From Microbacterium oleivorans (GTDB lineage: Bacteria > Actinomycetota > Actinomycetes > Actinomycetales > Microbacteriaceae), in NCBI RefSeq assembly GCF_001644225.1, contig NZ_LSTV01000001.1, positions 558,001 through 622,000 of the forward strand: a stretch of 64,000 nt of DNA, given 5' to 3'. A program made the position numbers and the translations under genes. Below, in pieces: positions 16,894-25,718 of this stretch. The notes beneath the pieces were generated by a model, which was given only the letters and a program-made list of their open reading frames with translations, ran no database searches and was not told where the DNA came from. Every line of letters starts with the position of its first letter. Position 1 is the stretch's first letter.

Positions 16894-17815
16894 CGGACCC
16901 GGCGGTCAGCCCGCCGACGATGTAGCGCTGCAGCGACAGGAACAGGGCGAGCACCGGCACCGAGGCGAGGATCGCCCCCGCGGCGAACAGTCCCCAGTTG
17001 CTGGCGAGCTGGTTCGACACCCACTGGAACATGCCGACGGCGAGTGTCCAGTTGTCCTCCGAGACGAGCACGATCTTCGCGATGATGTAGTCGCCGAACG
17101 CCGCGATGAAGGCGAGGAGCCCCACGACCGCGAGGATCGGGGTCACCAGCGGCATGATGAGGCGCCAGAAGATCTGCGCATGCGTCGCGCCGTCGATTTT
17201 CGCCGACTCGTCGATCTCCATCGGGATCGTGTTGAAGAACCCGTACATGAGGAACGTGTTCACGCCCAGCGCGCCGCCGAGGTAGACGCAGATGAGAGAG
17301 AGCTTGGAGTTGAGCCCGAGCACCGGGAACACCTCGCCGAGGGTCAGCAGCATGAGGAAGATCGCGACGAACGCGAGCGCCTGCGGGAACATCTGCACGA
17401 TGAGGAGCGCCGTCAGGCTCACCCGCCGCCCCGCGAAGCGGAACCGCGAGAACGCGTACGCCGCCGCCGCGCCCATGAGGACGGCTCCCGCCGCGGACGC
17501 GCCGCCGACCAGCAGGGTGTTGCCGTACCAGGCCCAGTAGCTCGTGCCGCCGAGCGCCGTGTAGTTGCCGATGTCGACGACCGAGAAGAGCGCGTTGGCC
17601 GCCGAGAGGGTGCCGTTCGGGTTGAACGACGCCGACAGGACGTAGACGAGCGGGAACATCGCGTAGAAGAGGATGCCGGCGGCCACGAGGTACTTCCAGC
17701 CGACCTCGAGCACCCAGCGCTTGCGCTGACCGGGGCGCCGCGCGGCGGGACGGGCGGAGCGAGCGGACCCGGTCGTGATCGCCGCGGTGGTGGCGGCGGT
17801 GGAGGGAGCGGACAT
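16883..17815 (-). CDS. ABC sugar transporter permease, MalG-type
   Basis: 310 residues from ATG 17815; its start shares one base with the upstream stop (TGATG). Six membrane helices are predicted, and the EAA loop (about EIDESAKIDGATHAQIFWRL) that docks the ATPase is clear near residue 215. It forms the importer core with the MalF-type partner. No ATPase gene is present in this operon, so a shared MsiK-like ATPase encoded elsewhere probably energises it. The 3' end overlaps rsmI by 11 bases, tail to tail. Confidence 0.93.
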   Translation of the reverse strand: MSAPSTAATTAAITTGSARSARPAARRPGQRKRWVLEVGWKYLVAAGILFYAMFPLVYVLSASFNPNGTLSAANALFSVVDIGNYTALGGTSYWAWYGNTLLVGGASAAGAVLMGAAAAYAFSRFRFAGRRVSLTALLIVQMFPQALAFVAIFLMLLTLGEVFPVLGLNSKLSLICVYLGGALGVNTFLMYGFFNTIPMEIDESAKIDGATHAQIFWRLIMPLVTPILAVVGLLAFIAAFGDYIIAKIVLVSEDNWTLAVGMFQWVSNQLASNWGLFAAGAILASVPVLALFLSLQRYIVGGLTAGSVKG

Positions 17816-19422
17816 CACTGGTACTCCTCGAGCTTCTTGGTCTGACGGAACGCGAGGGCCGACACGACGCCCACGACGAGGAACACGAGGATCGACAGGG
17901 CGCTCGCGAGGCCGTAGTCGGCCGCGCCGCCGGAGACTCCGGAGATGTCGTAGATCGCGGAGATGAGGATGTCGGTGTAGCCGAGTGCGTACGGTGCGCC
18001 GGGGATCGCCGGCCCACCGTTGTTGAACATGTAGATGATCGTGAAGTTGTTGAAACTGAACGCGAAGGACGAGATCAGCAGCGGCGCCGTCGAGACGAGC
18101 ACGAGCGGCAGGATGATCGCGCGCAGCTGGCGGAACCGGCCGGCGCCGTCGATCGAGGCGGCTTCGAGCGCGTCCTGCGGCAGCGCCTGCAGCGCACCCG
18201 TGCACACCAGGAAGTAGTACGGGTAGGTCAGCCACACGTTGACGAAGAGCACGGCGGCGCGGGCGAGCCACGGGTCGCCGAGCCAGTCGATGTTCTGGCC
18301 GCCGAAGAAGAACTCGTTGATGACGCCGAACTCCGCGTTGAACATGCCGCGGAACAGCAGCGCGGACATGAAGGCGGGGAACGCGTACGGGAGGATGAAC
18401 AGCGTCCGCAGGACCTTCCGCCCCCGCACCCGCGGATCGTTGAAGATCAGGGCGAAGACGAGGCCCATCGCGAACGGGATGAGCACCGACAGGACCGCCC
18501 AGGCGAAGGTCCACCCCGTCACGAGGCCGAGGGGTTCCAGGATCGCCGGGTTGGTGAACAGCTCGACGAAGTTCGCGAACCCGACGTTCACGACCCACCC
18601 GGTCGGGAGGGCGGTCCCGTCGTCGGCGACGAAGTTGCCGGTGGGGGTCGCGTGGTAGACGAGGCCGGTCGCGCTGTCGGTGATGGTCTGCGCCCCGGCA
18701 TCCCACGTCATCGTCGACAGGTACACCGCGCCGCTCGACCCGTCGCGGGTGCGGATCGACCCGTCGTTCGGGTCGTCCGACACGGGGACGCGGAGGTCGA
18801 CGACCGCCTGCTGCGTCGCCTGGTCGCCGATGATCTGGTTGCGCGGGACGACGTTCCATCCGGGCACCTGGGTCGCGGCGCCGGAGGCGGGGGCGGGACC
18901 GACCGCGCTGAGCGGCTCGTCGGCGGAGCCCGCCAGGATCTCGCCGTCCTCGACGACGGCGAAGCCGAGCTCGCCGCCGCGCTCGACGACGGTGAGGGGG
19001 AGGGTGGGCGCGCCCTCGACGCGGCGCTCGCCCTGGGCGAGGGAGGCGGCGACCGCCTGCTCCTGCGAGCCGATGTGGCCCGCGCCGTAGTTCGTGAAGG
19101 CGATGTAGCCGGTGTACAGGAAGATGAAGACCTGGAACACGAGCAGGAACGACAGTCCCGGGAGCAGGTACTTCAGCGGCAGCGCGCGCTTGGTGAAGTA
19201 CACGACGTCGGCGGCGAGCAGCAGCGCGACCGCGACGCCGAACACGATCCAGGACTCCGCCTGGAACGCGGCGATGATGCCGAGCAGGCCCACCGCGTTG
19301 ATGAGGCCCATCAGGACCAGCTTGACCAGGAAGCCCCAGCCGGGACCGGACCAGCGCCGGGCGTGCGACTCGGCGGGCGCGGGCGCCTCTTCCGGTGGGG
19401 CGGGGCTCTGCAGAGCCGTCAT
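17815..19422 (-). CDS. ABC sugar transporter permease, MalF-type with large external loop
   Basis: 535 residues. Helices cluster near residues 30-115, then a ~170-residue hydrophilic segment (about 120-285) precedes the remaining membrane domain. This resembles the extracytoplasmic P2 loop of E. coli MalF, which contacts the binding protein. The EAA loop is QDALEAASIDGAGRFRQLRA. It lies between the binding-protein gene (67 bases upstream) and the MalG-type gene (one-base overlap). The substrate is probably a galactoside, because the operon begins with a GH42 beta-galactosidase. That assignment is contextual. Confidence 0.92.
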   Translation of the reverse strand: MTALQSPAPPEEAPAPAESHARRWSGPGWGFLVKLVLMGLINAVGLLGIIAAFQAESWIVFGVAVALLLAADVVYFTKRALPLKYLLPGLSFLLVFQVFIFLYTGYIAFTNYGAGHIGSQEQAVAASLAQGERRVEGAPTLPLTVVERGGELGFAVVEDGEILAGSADEPLSAVGPAPASGAATQVPGWNVVPRNQIIGDQATQQAVVDLRVPVSDDPNDGSIRTRDGSSGAVYLSTMTWDAGAQTITDSATGLVYHATPTGNFVADDGTALPTGWVVNVGFANFVELFTNPAILEPLGLVTGWTFAWAVLSVLIPFAMGLVFALIFNDPRVRGRKVLRTLFILPYAFPAFMSALLFRGMFNAEFGVINEFFFGGQNIDWLGDPWLARAAVLFVNVWLTYPYYFLVCTGALQALPQDALEAASIDGAGRFRQLRAIILPLVLVSTAPLLISSFAFSFNNFTIIYMFNNGGPAIPGAPYALGYTDILISAIYDISGVSGGAADYGLASALSILVFLVVGVVSALAFRQTKKLEEYQ

Positions 19423-19489
19423 GTCGTCTCCCTCTCGAGGAAAGTGGTGCCCGGGGGCGGGGGTGATGCGCCCCGCCCCCGGACGGATG

Positions 19490-20734
19490 TCAGCCGATCG
19501 TCGCCTCGAGGTCGGAGACCATCTTGGTCCACGTCCCCGCGGGGTCGGCGCCCTTGATGATCTGCACCTGGGCGGCGTTCCACAGGTCCCAGACCGAACC
19601 CATCTGCGGGATGTTCGGCATGGGGACGCCGTTCTGCGACGACGCGACGAAGCCGGCGATCACGGGGTCGGAGGAGACCTCCTCGGCGAGCTCGGACCAC
19701 GCCGGGATGCGCGGGTCGGCCTCGTAGAGGGCCTTCTGCGCGTCGTAGGTGGCGAGGTACTTCGTCAGGAACTCCTGCGCGACGAGGGCGTTCTTGCTCT
19801 CGGCGGAGATGTAGAAGCCCTGCACGCCCACGAACGGCGATGCGGTCTCGCCGCCGGCCGAGGGGATCGGGTTGACCTTGATCTTCGCGCCCTGCGCGGT
19901 CAGCGTCTCGACGGCCCAGGGACCCTGGATCGTGTACGCGGCCTTGCCGGAGGCGAAGAGCTCGTTGTTGGTGTCGTAGTCGATCGTGGTCGAGATCTCG
20001 CCCGAGCCCTTCTCGCCGTGCTCGCCCAGCCAGGTCGCGAACGCCGTGCCGGCCTCGCCGCCCATGCCGACCTCGCTCGTGTACGAGCCCGAGTCGTCCT
20101 GGACGAACACGGGCGCACCGAACGAGGTCTGCAGGCCGTACATCGTGTAGGCGTCACCGGTCTGGCCCGCCGTGTTGATGACGAACGGACGCTCGGCACC
20201 CGACTCGGTGCCCGCGGCGATCATGTCGTCGAAGGTCGCGGGGGCGTCCTCACCGACGAGGTCGGTGTTCTGGATCAGCGCGATCGTCTCGAGCGAGTAC
20301 GGCAGTGCGTAGGTCTGACCGTCGTAGGTGAACGCGTCGGTGGCGACCTTCTCGAAGTTCGCCGCGGACTCGCCGAGGTCGACCGTCGAGACGACACCGG
20401 CCTGGACGAGGCTTCCCAGCCAGTCGTGCGCGCCGATCGTGATGTCGGGGCCCTCGCCGGTGGGGACCTGGTTGGTGAAGTCGTTGCGGATGTCCTCGAA
20501 GTTCTTCTGGACGAGTTCGATCTTCGCGCCGGTCTCGTCCTCGAACGTCTTCGCCGCCGCCTCGATCGCCGGCTTGCGGTTCTCGTCGGTCCAGACGGTG
20601 AGGGTGACACCGCTCGCGTCGATCGGGGCCTCCGACTCCGCGGGAGCCGGGGCGGTGCCGGTGCTGCTCGCGCAGCCGGCCAGCAGGAGGGAGCCCGCCG
20701 CCAGTGCGGCGAGGCCGATACCCATCTTGCGCAT
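19490..20734 (-). CDS. Sugar-binding lipoprotein, MalE-type
   Basis: 414 residues. A lipoprotein signal peptide is present: MRKMG, a hydrophobic stretch, then lipobox LLAGC with the lipidated Cys near residue 21. The mature protein has family 1 solute-binding features (TLTVWTDENRKPAIEAAAK, GPDITIGAHDWLG, YALPYSLETIALIQNTDL). It captures the sugar outside the membrane for the MalF/MalG-type permease. A good Shine-Dalgarno (AAGGAAG) precedes ATG 20734. The 142-base gap from the beta-galactosidase stop has no clear promoter, so it may be cotranscribed with it. Confidence 0.94.
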   Translation of the reverse strand: MRKMGIGLAALAAGSLLLAGCASSTGTAPAPAESEAPIDASGVTLTVWTDENRKPAIEAAAKTFEDETGAKIELVQKNFEDIRNDFTNQVPTGEGPDITIGAHDWLGSLVQAGVVSTVDLGESAANFEKVATDAFTYDGQTYALPYSLETIALIQNTDLVGEDAPATFDDMIAAGTESGAERPFVINTAGQTGDAYTMYGLQTSFGAPVFVQDDSGSYTSEVGMGGEAGTAFATWLGEHGEKGSGEISTTIDYDTNNELFASGKAAYTIQGPWAVETLTAQGAKIKVNPIPSAGGETASPFVGVQGFYISAESKNALVAQEFLTKYLATYDAQKALYEADPRIPAWSELAEEVSSDPVIAGFVASSQNGVPMPNIPQMGSVWDLWNAAQVQIIKGADPAGTWTKMVSDLEATIG

Positions 20735-20877
20735 GGATCTTCCTTCCGGATGTGGTCGATCCGGCGGGCCTCTGGCGAGGTCGCGCCGTCACGACCGGTG
20801 TGTGATCGCCGCAGCCGGGTGGCCGCGACGGGTTTTCTCTCAGTGCGTTCGACGGTGTCCCGTCGCGGGGTGATCGG

Positions 20878-22899
20878 TCATCGATCGCCCCGAGGAGCTG
20901 TGTGCGCCACACGGACGACGGCGACGTCGCCCCCGGGGAGCACCAGCGTGTCCCGGATCTCGGCCTGCGTGAGCAGGTCGGTTCCGGAGGTCGTGAGCGA
21001 CACCTCGTCGGTGCCGTGGTTGATGGCGACGAGGTAGTCCGCCGCGTCGCCGCGACGGAGGATCGTCTCGACGCCGTCGGGCGTGCCGGGGACCGCGATG
21101 CCGGCGTCGGCGTAGACCTCGCGCATGATGGCGCGGAGGCCCTCGGCATCCGGTCGTGTGCTGATGTACCAGCCGACGCCCTCGCCGTGCCCGTGGCGGG
21201 TGACCGCCGGGCGTCCCCCGGCGGGTCCGTCGGTGTAGACGGCGCGGACCTCGGCGGTGGTGACGACGAGGTCCTCCTGCCAGACGTCGGCCGCGAAGTC
21301 CTCGTCCCCGAAGCGGATGCCGGCGACGTCGCGGTGGCGCAGCGGCAGGTGCTCCTCGACGCGCACGCCGAGGGCGTCCTGCAGCACCGCGCCGTACCCG
21401 CCCGGGTGGACGGCGTCGTTCTCGTCGACGACGGCCGAGAAGAACGAGACGACGAGCGTGCCGCCCTGCGCGACGTAGGCGGTGAGGTTCGCGGCATCCG
21501 CGGCGGTCAAGAGGTACTGCGAGGGCACGACGACCATGCGGTAGCGCGAGAGGTCGTGACCGGGGAGGGCGAAGTCGACCGTGAGGTCGTCGCGCCACAG
21601 CCGCTCGTAGAAGGCACGGATGCGTTCGTCGTGGCTGACGTCCTCGGACGGGCGCCACTCGAGGTCCTGCGCCCAGAACGACTCGAAGTCCCAGAGGACT
21701 GCGACGTCGGCCTCGACCCGCGACCCCTGCACCTCGGCGAGACGCCCCAGCTTCGCGCCGAGGTCGACGACCTCGCGGAAGACGCGGGACTCGACGCCGG
21801 CGTGGGGGAGCATCGCGGAGTGGAACTTCTCGGCGCCCGAACGTCCCGCGCGCCATTGGAAGAAGAGGATGCCGTCGGCCCCCCGGCCGAAATGGCTCAG
21901 CGAGTTGCGGGCCATCTCGCCGGGACGCTTCGCGACGTTCCGCGGCTGCCAGTTGACGGCCGACGTCGAGTGCTCCATGAGGATCCAGGGCTTCCCGCCC
22001 CCGACCGAGCGGGACAGGTCCGCGGCGATCGCGAGTCCGATCTCGCCCTCCTCATCGGCGGCCCACAGGTAGTGGTCGTCCGAGACGATGTCGACCTCGT
22101 CGGCCCAGGCCCAGAGGTCGACGCCGTGGTGCTGGTTGGCCATGAAGTTCGTCGTGATGGGCTGCGCCGCGTGCCGGCGGATCGCGTCCTTCTCGATGCG
22201 GAAGCACTCGCGCAGCATTGCGTCGGTGTAGCGGGCCCAGTCGAGCTTCTGCGCCGGGTTGATCGTCGAGGGTGCGGTGGCGGGGGCGCCGACGTGGTCC
22301 CACTCCTCGTAGTGCTGACCCCAGAAGGCGGTGCCCCAGGCGGCGTTGAGCCCGGCGATCGTGCCGTACTTCTCCTGCAGCCACCGCCGCCAGGTGCGGA
22401 CGGCGTGCGGGGAGAAGTCCTCGCCCACGGGGACGCCGTACTCGTTGTGGATGTGCCACAGGACGACGGCGGGGTGGTCGCCGTACCGTTCGGCGAGGGC
22501 GCCGGCGATGCGGGCGATCGCGGCGCGGTACTCGGGAGCGGAGTGCGAGACCATGCCGCGGGCCCCGAAGCCGAGCGGGACGCCGTCCTTCGTGACGGCG
22601 CGGGCGTCCGGGTACTGCGCGAAGAACCAGGCCGGGGGAGAGGCGGTGGGGGTGCCGAGATCGACGGCGATGCCGTTCGCGTGGAGCAGGGCGATGACGT
22701 CGTCGAGCCACCCGAAGTCGAACTCGCCCTCGCGGATCTCGAGGAGCCCCCACGAGAAGATCCCGATGCTGACGAGGTTCACGCCCGCCTCGCGCATGAG
22801 GCGCACGTCCTCGTCCCAGACCTCGCGCGGCCACTGCTCCGGGTTGTAGTCACCGCCGTAGGCGATGCCCTCCAGTCGCGGCCAGGCGGGGCTCGTCAT
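20878..22899 (-). CDS. Beta-galactosidase, glycoside hydrolase family 42
   Basis: 673 residues, normal for GH42. The N-terminus (GIAYGGDYNPEQWP) opens the TIM barrel. The acid/base Glu is in WHIHNEYG (Glu153) and the nucleophile is in LMEHST (Glu309). Trimerisation and C-terminal beta domains follow. No signal peptide is visible, so it acts in the cytoplasm on imported beta-galactosides or galacto-oligosaccharides. It is first in an operon with the MalEFG-type importer and is divergent from a LacI regulator. Two LacI-type operator candidates lie in the shared promoter region. Confidence 0.95.
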   Translation of the reverse strand: MTSPAWPRLEGIAYGGDYNPEQWPREVWDEDVRLMREAGVNLVSIGIFSWGLLEIREGEFDFGWLDDVIALLHANGIAVDLGTPTASPPAWFFAQYPDARAVTKDGVPLGFGARGMVSHSAPEYRAAIARIAGALAERYGDHPAVVLWHIHNEYGVPVGEDFSPHAVRTWRRWLQEKYGTIAGLNAAWGTAFWGQHYEEWDHVGAPATAPSTINPAQKLDWARYTDAMLRECFRIEKDAIRRHAAQPITTNFMANQHHGVDLWAWADEVDIVSDDHYLWAADEEGEIGLAIAADLSRSVGGGKPWILMEHSTSAVNWQPRNVAKRPGEMARNSLSHFGRGADGILFFQWRAGRSGAEKFHSAMLPHAGVESRVFREVVDLGAKLGRLAEVQGSRVEADVAVLWDFESFWAQDLEWRPSEDVSHDERIRAFYERLWRDDLTVDFALPGHDLSRYRMVVVPSQYLLTAADAANLTAYVAQGGTLVVSFFSAVVDENDAVHPGGYGAVLQDALGVRVEEHLPLRHRDVAGIRFGDEDFAADVWQEDLVVTTAEVRAVYTDGPAGGRPAVTRHGHGEGVGWYISTRPDAEGLRAIMREVYADAGIAVPGTPDGVETILRRGDAADYLVAINHGTDEVSLTTSGTDLLTQAEIRDTLVLPGGDVAVVRVAHTAPRGDR

Positions 22900-22959
22900 G
22901 CTCGGGTGCCATCCTCATCGATCGGGCGTGTCACGGCGCGGCCTCCGGGGATTGGGGCT

Positions 22960-22973
22960 GGGACCGGTAACAG
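22960..22973 (-). promoter_or_regulatory. Candidate LacI operator O1 just downstream of the beta-galactosidase promoter
   Basis: GGGACCGGTAACAG has an ACCGGT core with the central CpG usual for LacI-family operators. A near-identical inverted copy lies at 23027-23040 (13 of 14 bases match). Relative to minus-strand -10 TAGACT at 22984-22989, this copy falls just after the expected transcription start, a repressing position. Confidence 0.55.
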
Positions 22974-22983
22974 GTTCGTTCGG

Positions 22984-22989
22984 AGTCTA
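22984..22989 (-). promoter_or_regulatory. -10 element of the beta-galactosidase/importer operon
   Basis: Minus-strand TAGACT. It predicts a start near 22977 and a leader of roughly 78 bases before ATG 22899. No convincing -35 was seen. Confidence 0.5.
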
Positions 22990-23026
22990 TGCGGCCGTCG
23001 CGCGCGACCCCGGCCCCGTTACCGAA

Positions 23027-23040
23027 CTGTGACCGGTCCC
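23027..23040 (+). promoter_or_regulatory. Candidate LacI operator O2, inverted partner of O1
   Basis: CTGTGACCGGTCCC is the inverted counterpart of the site at 22960-22973. Their centres are about 67 bases apart, which would allow looping. It also lies upstream of the lacI -10 (23073-23078), so the regulator may control itself. Confidence 0.5.
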
Positions 23041-23072
23041 AGGTCGCGACGGAGCGAGCGCCTCACCGGGTA

Positions 23073-23078
23073 TAGAGT
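23073..23078 (+). promoter_or_regulatory. -10 element of the lacI-type gene (leaderless)
   Basis: TAGAGT ends 6 bases before GTG 23085. No Shine-Dalgarno is present. Confidence 0.5.
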
Positions 23079-23084
23079 CGGCGC

Positions 23085-24098
23085 GTGGTCCTCCCCTCCG
23101 AGCGCAGACGTCCCACCATCCGCGACGTCGCCGAGGTCGCCGGTGTCTCGCACGGCACCGTCTCCCGGGTCATCAACGGCGGCCGGTGGGTCTCGGAGGC
23201 CTCGCGCATCGCGGTCGAGGCGGCGATCCAGGCGACGGGCTACACCGTCAGTCACGCCGCCCGCGCGCTCGCGACGGGCCGGGCGAACTCCGTCGCGTTC
23301 CTCCTGACCGAGCCTCAGCACCTCCTGTTCGCCGACCCCACCTTCGCCCTGCTGCTGCGCGGAGCGACCGAGGCGCTCGCCGCCCGCGACATGACGCTCG
23401 TGCTCCTCATCGCCGAGCACCCCTCGCAGTACGCGAACATCGAGCGCTACGTCCGCGCCGGTCACGTCGACGGCGTCCTGCTCATCTCCTCGCACGAGTC
23501 CAACCCGCTGCTGGCCGCCCTCACGAGCGCGGGCGTGCCCACCGTCTGCTCCGGCGTGCCCCTCGGCGACCGTGCGCACGTCCCGACCGTCTCGGTCGAC
23601 GAGGAGGCCTCCGCGCGGGCGATGACCCGGCACCTGCTCGACCGCGGGTACGAGCGGATCGCGATCATCACCGGCCCCGACGACACCCCCGGCGGACGCT
23701 ACCGCCTCATCGGGTTCCGCGACGAGATGGGGGAGCGGTTCGACTCCGCGCTCGTCGAGCAGGACGTGTACTCCAGCGACGCCGGGGAGGCCGCCATGAC
23801 GCGTCTGCTCCAGCGCGCCCCCGACATCGATGCGGTCTTCGCGGCATCCGACGTCATGGCCGTCGGCGCGATCGCCGCCTTGCGCAAGGCGGGCCGGCGT
23901 GTCCCCGACGACGTCGCGGTCGCGGGCTTCGACGACTCGGGGCTCGCGGCGACCACCGATCCGCCCCTCACGACGATGCGCCAGCCGTGGACGGAGATCT
24001 CGCGCCGGATGGTCGAGGTGCTGCTCGAGGTCATCGACGGCGGCGCGGGGGAGTCGATCGTCCTCCCGACGACCCTCGTGCCGCGCGCCAGTGCCTGA
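23085..24098 (+). CDS. LacI-family transcriptional regulator of the galactoside operon
   Basis: 337 residues from GTG 23085. The N-terminal helix-turn-helix (TIRDVAEVAGVSHGTVSRVI) and hinge helix (HAARALATGR) are complete. The periplasmic-binding-protein-like effector domain follows and includes AVFAASDVMAVGAIAALRKAGRRVP, given here in two parts: AVFAASDVMAVGA and AALRKAGRRVP. It is divergent from the GH42 gene and most likely represses that operon until a galactoside binds. Candidate operators are at 22960-22973 and 23027-23040. Confidence 0.94.
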   Translation: MVLPSERRRPTIRDVAEVAGVSHGTVSRVINGGRWVSEASRIAVEAAIQATGYTVSHAARALATGRANSVAFLLTEPQHLLFADPTFALLLRGATEALAARDMTLVLLIAEHPSQYANIERYVRAGHVDGVLLISSHESNPLLAALTSAGVPTVCSGVPLGDRAHVPTVSVDEEASARAMTRHLLDRGYERIAIITGPDDTPGGRYRLIGFRDEMGERFDSALVEQDVYSSDAGEAAMTRLLQRAPDIDAVFAASDVMAVGAIAALRKAGRRVPDDVAVAGFDDSGLAATTDPPLTTMRQPWTEISRRMVEVLLEVIDGGAGESIVLPTTLVPRASA

Positions 24099-24137
24099 GC
24101 GCTCGTCATGATCGGCGGAGGCCCGCCGTGTCGCCCG

Positions 24138-24143
24138 TAGAAT
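24138..24143 (+). promoter_or_regulatory. -10 element of metG (leaderless)
   Basis: TAGAAT lies 6 bases before GTG 24150 with no Shine-Dalgarno, 40 bases after the lacI stop. A short GGCGG/CCGCC dyad in that gap may contribute to termination of lacI. Confidence 0.6.
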
Positions 24144-24149
24144 CTCCAG

Positions 24150-25718
24150 GTGACTTCCGGCGGCTCCTTCTACATCACCACCCCCATCTACTACCCGAGC
24201 GATCTGCCCCACATCGGGCACGGGTACACGTCGGTGGCGGTGGACACCCTCGCGCGCTGGCACCGGCAGGCAGGCGATGACACCTGGATGCTGACGGGCA
24301 CCGACGAGCACGGGCAGAAGATGCTCCGCGCCGCGACGGCCAACGGGGTGACCCCCCAGGAGTGGGTCGACAAGCTCGTCGAGGAGTCGTGGTTCCCGCT
24401 GCTGAAGACCCTCGACGTCGCCAACGACGACTTCATCCGCACGACGCAGCCGCGCCACGAGGAGCGCGTCAAGAAATTCGTGCAGGCCCTCTACGACAGC
24501 GGCTACATCTACGCGGGCGAGTACGAGGCGCTGTACTGCGTCGGCTGCGAGGAGTTCAAGCCCGAGGCCGAGATCGTCGACGGCACGGGTCCCTTCGAGG
24601 GCCTCAAGGTGTGCGCCATCCACTCGAAGCCGTTGGAGCTGCTGCAGGAGAAGAACTACTTCTTCAAGCTCAGCGAGTTCCAGGACCGGCTGCTCGAGCT
24701 GTACCGGAGCCAGCCCGACTTCGTGCGTCCCGATTCCGCCCGCAACGAGGTCGTCTCGTTCGTGCGGTCGGGGCTGAAGGACCTCTCCATCTCGCGGTCC
24801 GCGTTCGACTGGGGCATCCGGGTGCCGTGGGACGAGTCGCACGTCATCTACGTATGGGTCGACGCGCTCCTGAACTACGCGACGGCCGTCGGCTACGGCG
24901 ACGACCCGGCGGAGTTCGAGCGGCGGTGGCCGGCTTACCACGTGGTCGGCAAGGACATCCTCCGCTTCCACGCCGTCATCTGGCCCGCCATGCTGATGGC
25001 CGCTGGTCTCGAGGTGCCGAAGGGCATCTTCGCCCACGGCTGGCTGCTCGTCGGCGGCGAGAAGATGTCGAAGTCGAAGCTCACCGGCATCGCGCCGACC
25101 GAGATCACCGACGTCTTCGGCTCCGACGCGTACCGGTTCTACTTCCTCTCCGCGATCGCGTTCGGACAGGACGGCTCGTTCTCGTGGGAGGACCTCTCGG
25201 CGCGCTACCAGGCCGAGCTCGCCAACGGTTTCGGCAACCTCGCCTCGCGCACGATCGCGATGATCGGGCGCTACTTCGACGGTGTCGTGCCCACTCCGGG
25301 TGAGCCGACCGAGCTGGACCTCCGGGTGCAGCGGACGGTGGCGGATGCCGCGACCGCCGCCGATGCCGCGATGACCGCCTTCCGCCCCGACGAGGCGATC
25401 TCGGCCATCTGGACGATCGTCGACGAGCTCAACGGCTACATCACCGAGAACGAGCCCTGGGCGCTCGCGAAGGACGACGCGAACCGGGAGCGTCTGTCGA
25501 CCGTGCTCTACACCGCCGCCGAGGGACTGCGCGCGCTCGCCGTGCTGCTCTCGCCGGTCATGCCGCAGTCGACCGCGATCCTCTGGGGTGCGCTCGGCGC
25601 TCCGGGCGAGGTGACGGCGCAGCCGCTGCGCGAGGCGGGCACGTGGGGGCAGCTGCCGGCGGGTACCCGCGTCGGCACGCTCGCGCCGCTGTTCCCGCGC
25701 GTCGAGCAGAGCGCATGA
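24150..25718 (+). CDS. metG: Methionyl-tRNA synthetase
   Basis: 522 residues from GTG 24150. It shows the class I signatures HIGH (DLPHIGHGYTS) near residue 20 and KMSKS (GEKMSKSKLTG) near residue 305. The zinc/connective-peptide region has CVGC with a later C-x2-H. The C-terminal anticodon-binding helical domain includes LNGYITENEPWALAKD. There is no C-terminal tRNA-binding EMAP domain, as in many actinobacterial MetRS. It charges tRNA-Met. It overlaps tatD by ATGA, the usual actinobacterial pair. Confidence 0.97.
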   Translation: MTSGGSFYITTPIYYPSDLPHIGHGYTSVAVDTLARWHRQAGDDTWMLTGTDEHGQKMLRAATANGVTPQEWVDKLVEESWFPLLKTLDVANDDFIRTTQPRHEERVKKFVQALYDSGYIYAGEYEALYCVGCEEFKPEAEIVDGTGPFEGLKVCAIHSKPLELLQEKNYFFKLSEFQDRLLELYRSQPDFVRPDSARNEVVSFVRSGLKDLSISRSAFDWGIRVPWDESHVIYVWVDALLNYATAVGYGDDPAEFERRWPAYHVVGKDILRFHAVIWPAMLMAAGLEVPKGIFAHGWLLVGGEKMSKSKLTGIAPTEITDVFGSDAYRFYFLSAIAFGQDGSFSWEDLSARYQAELANGFGNLASRTIAMIGRYFDGVVPTPGEPTELDLRVQRTVADAATAADAAMTAFRPDEAISAIWTIVDELNGYITENEPWALAKDDANRERLSTVLYTAAEGLRALAVLLSPVMPQSTAILWGALGAPGEVTAQPLREAGTWGQLPAGTRVGTLAPLFPRVEQSA

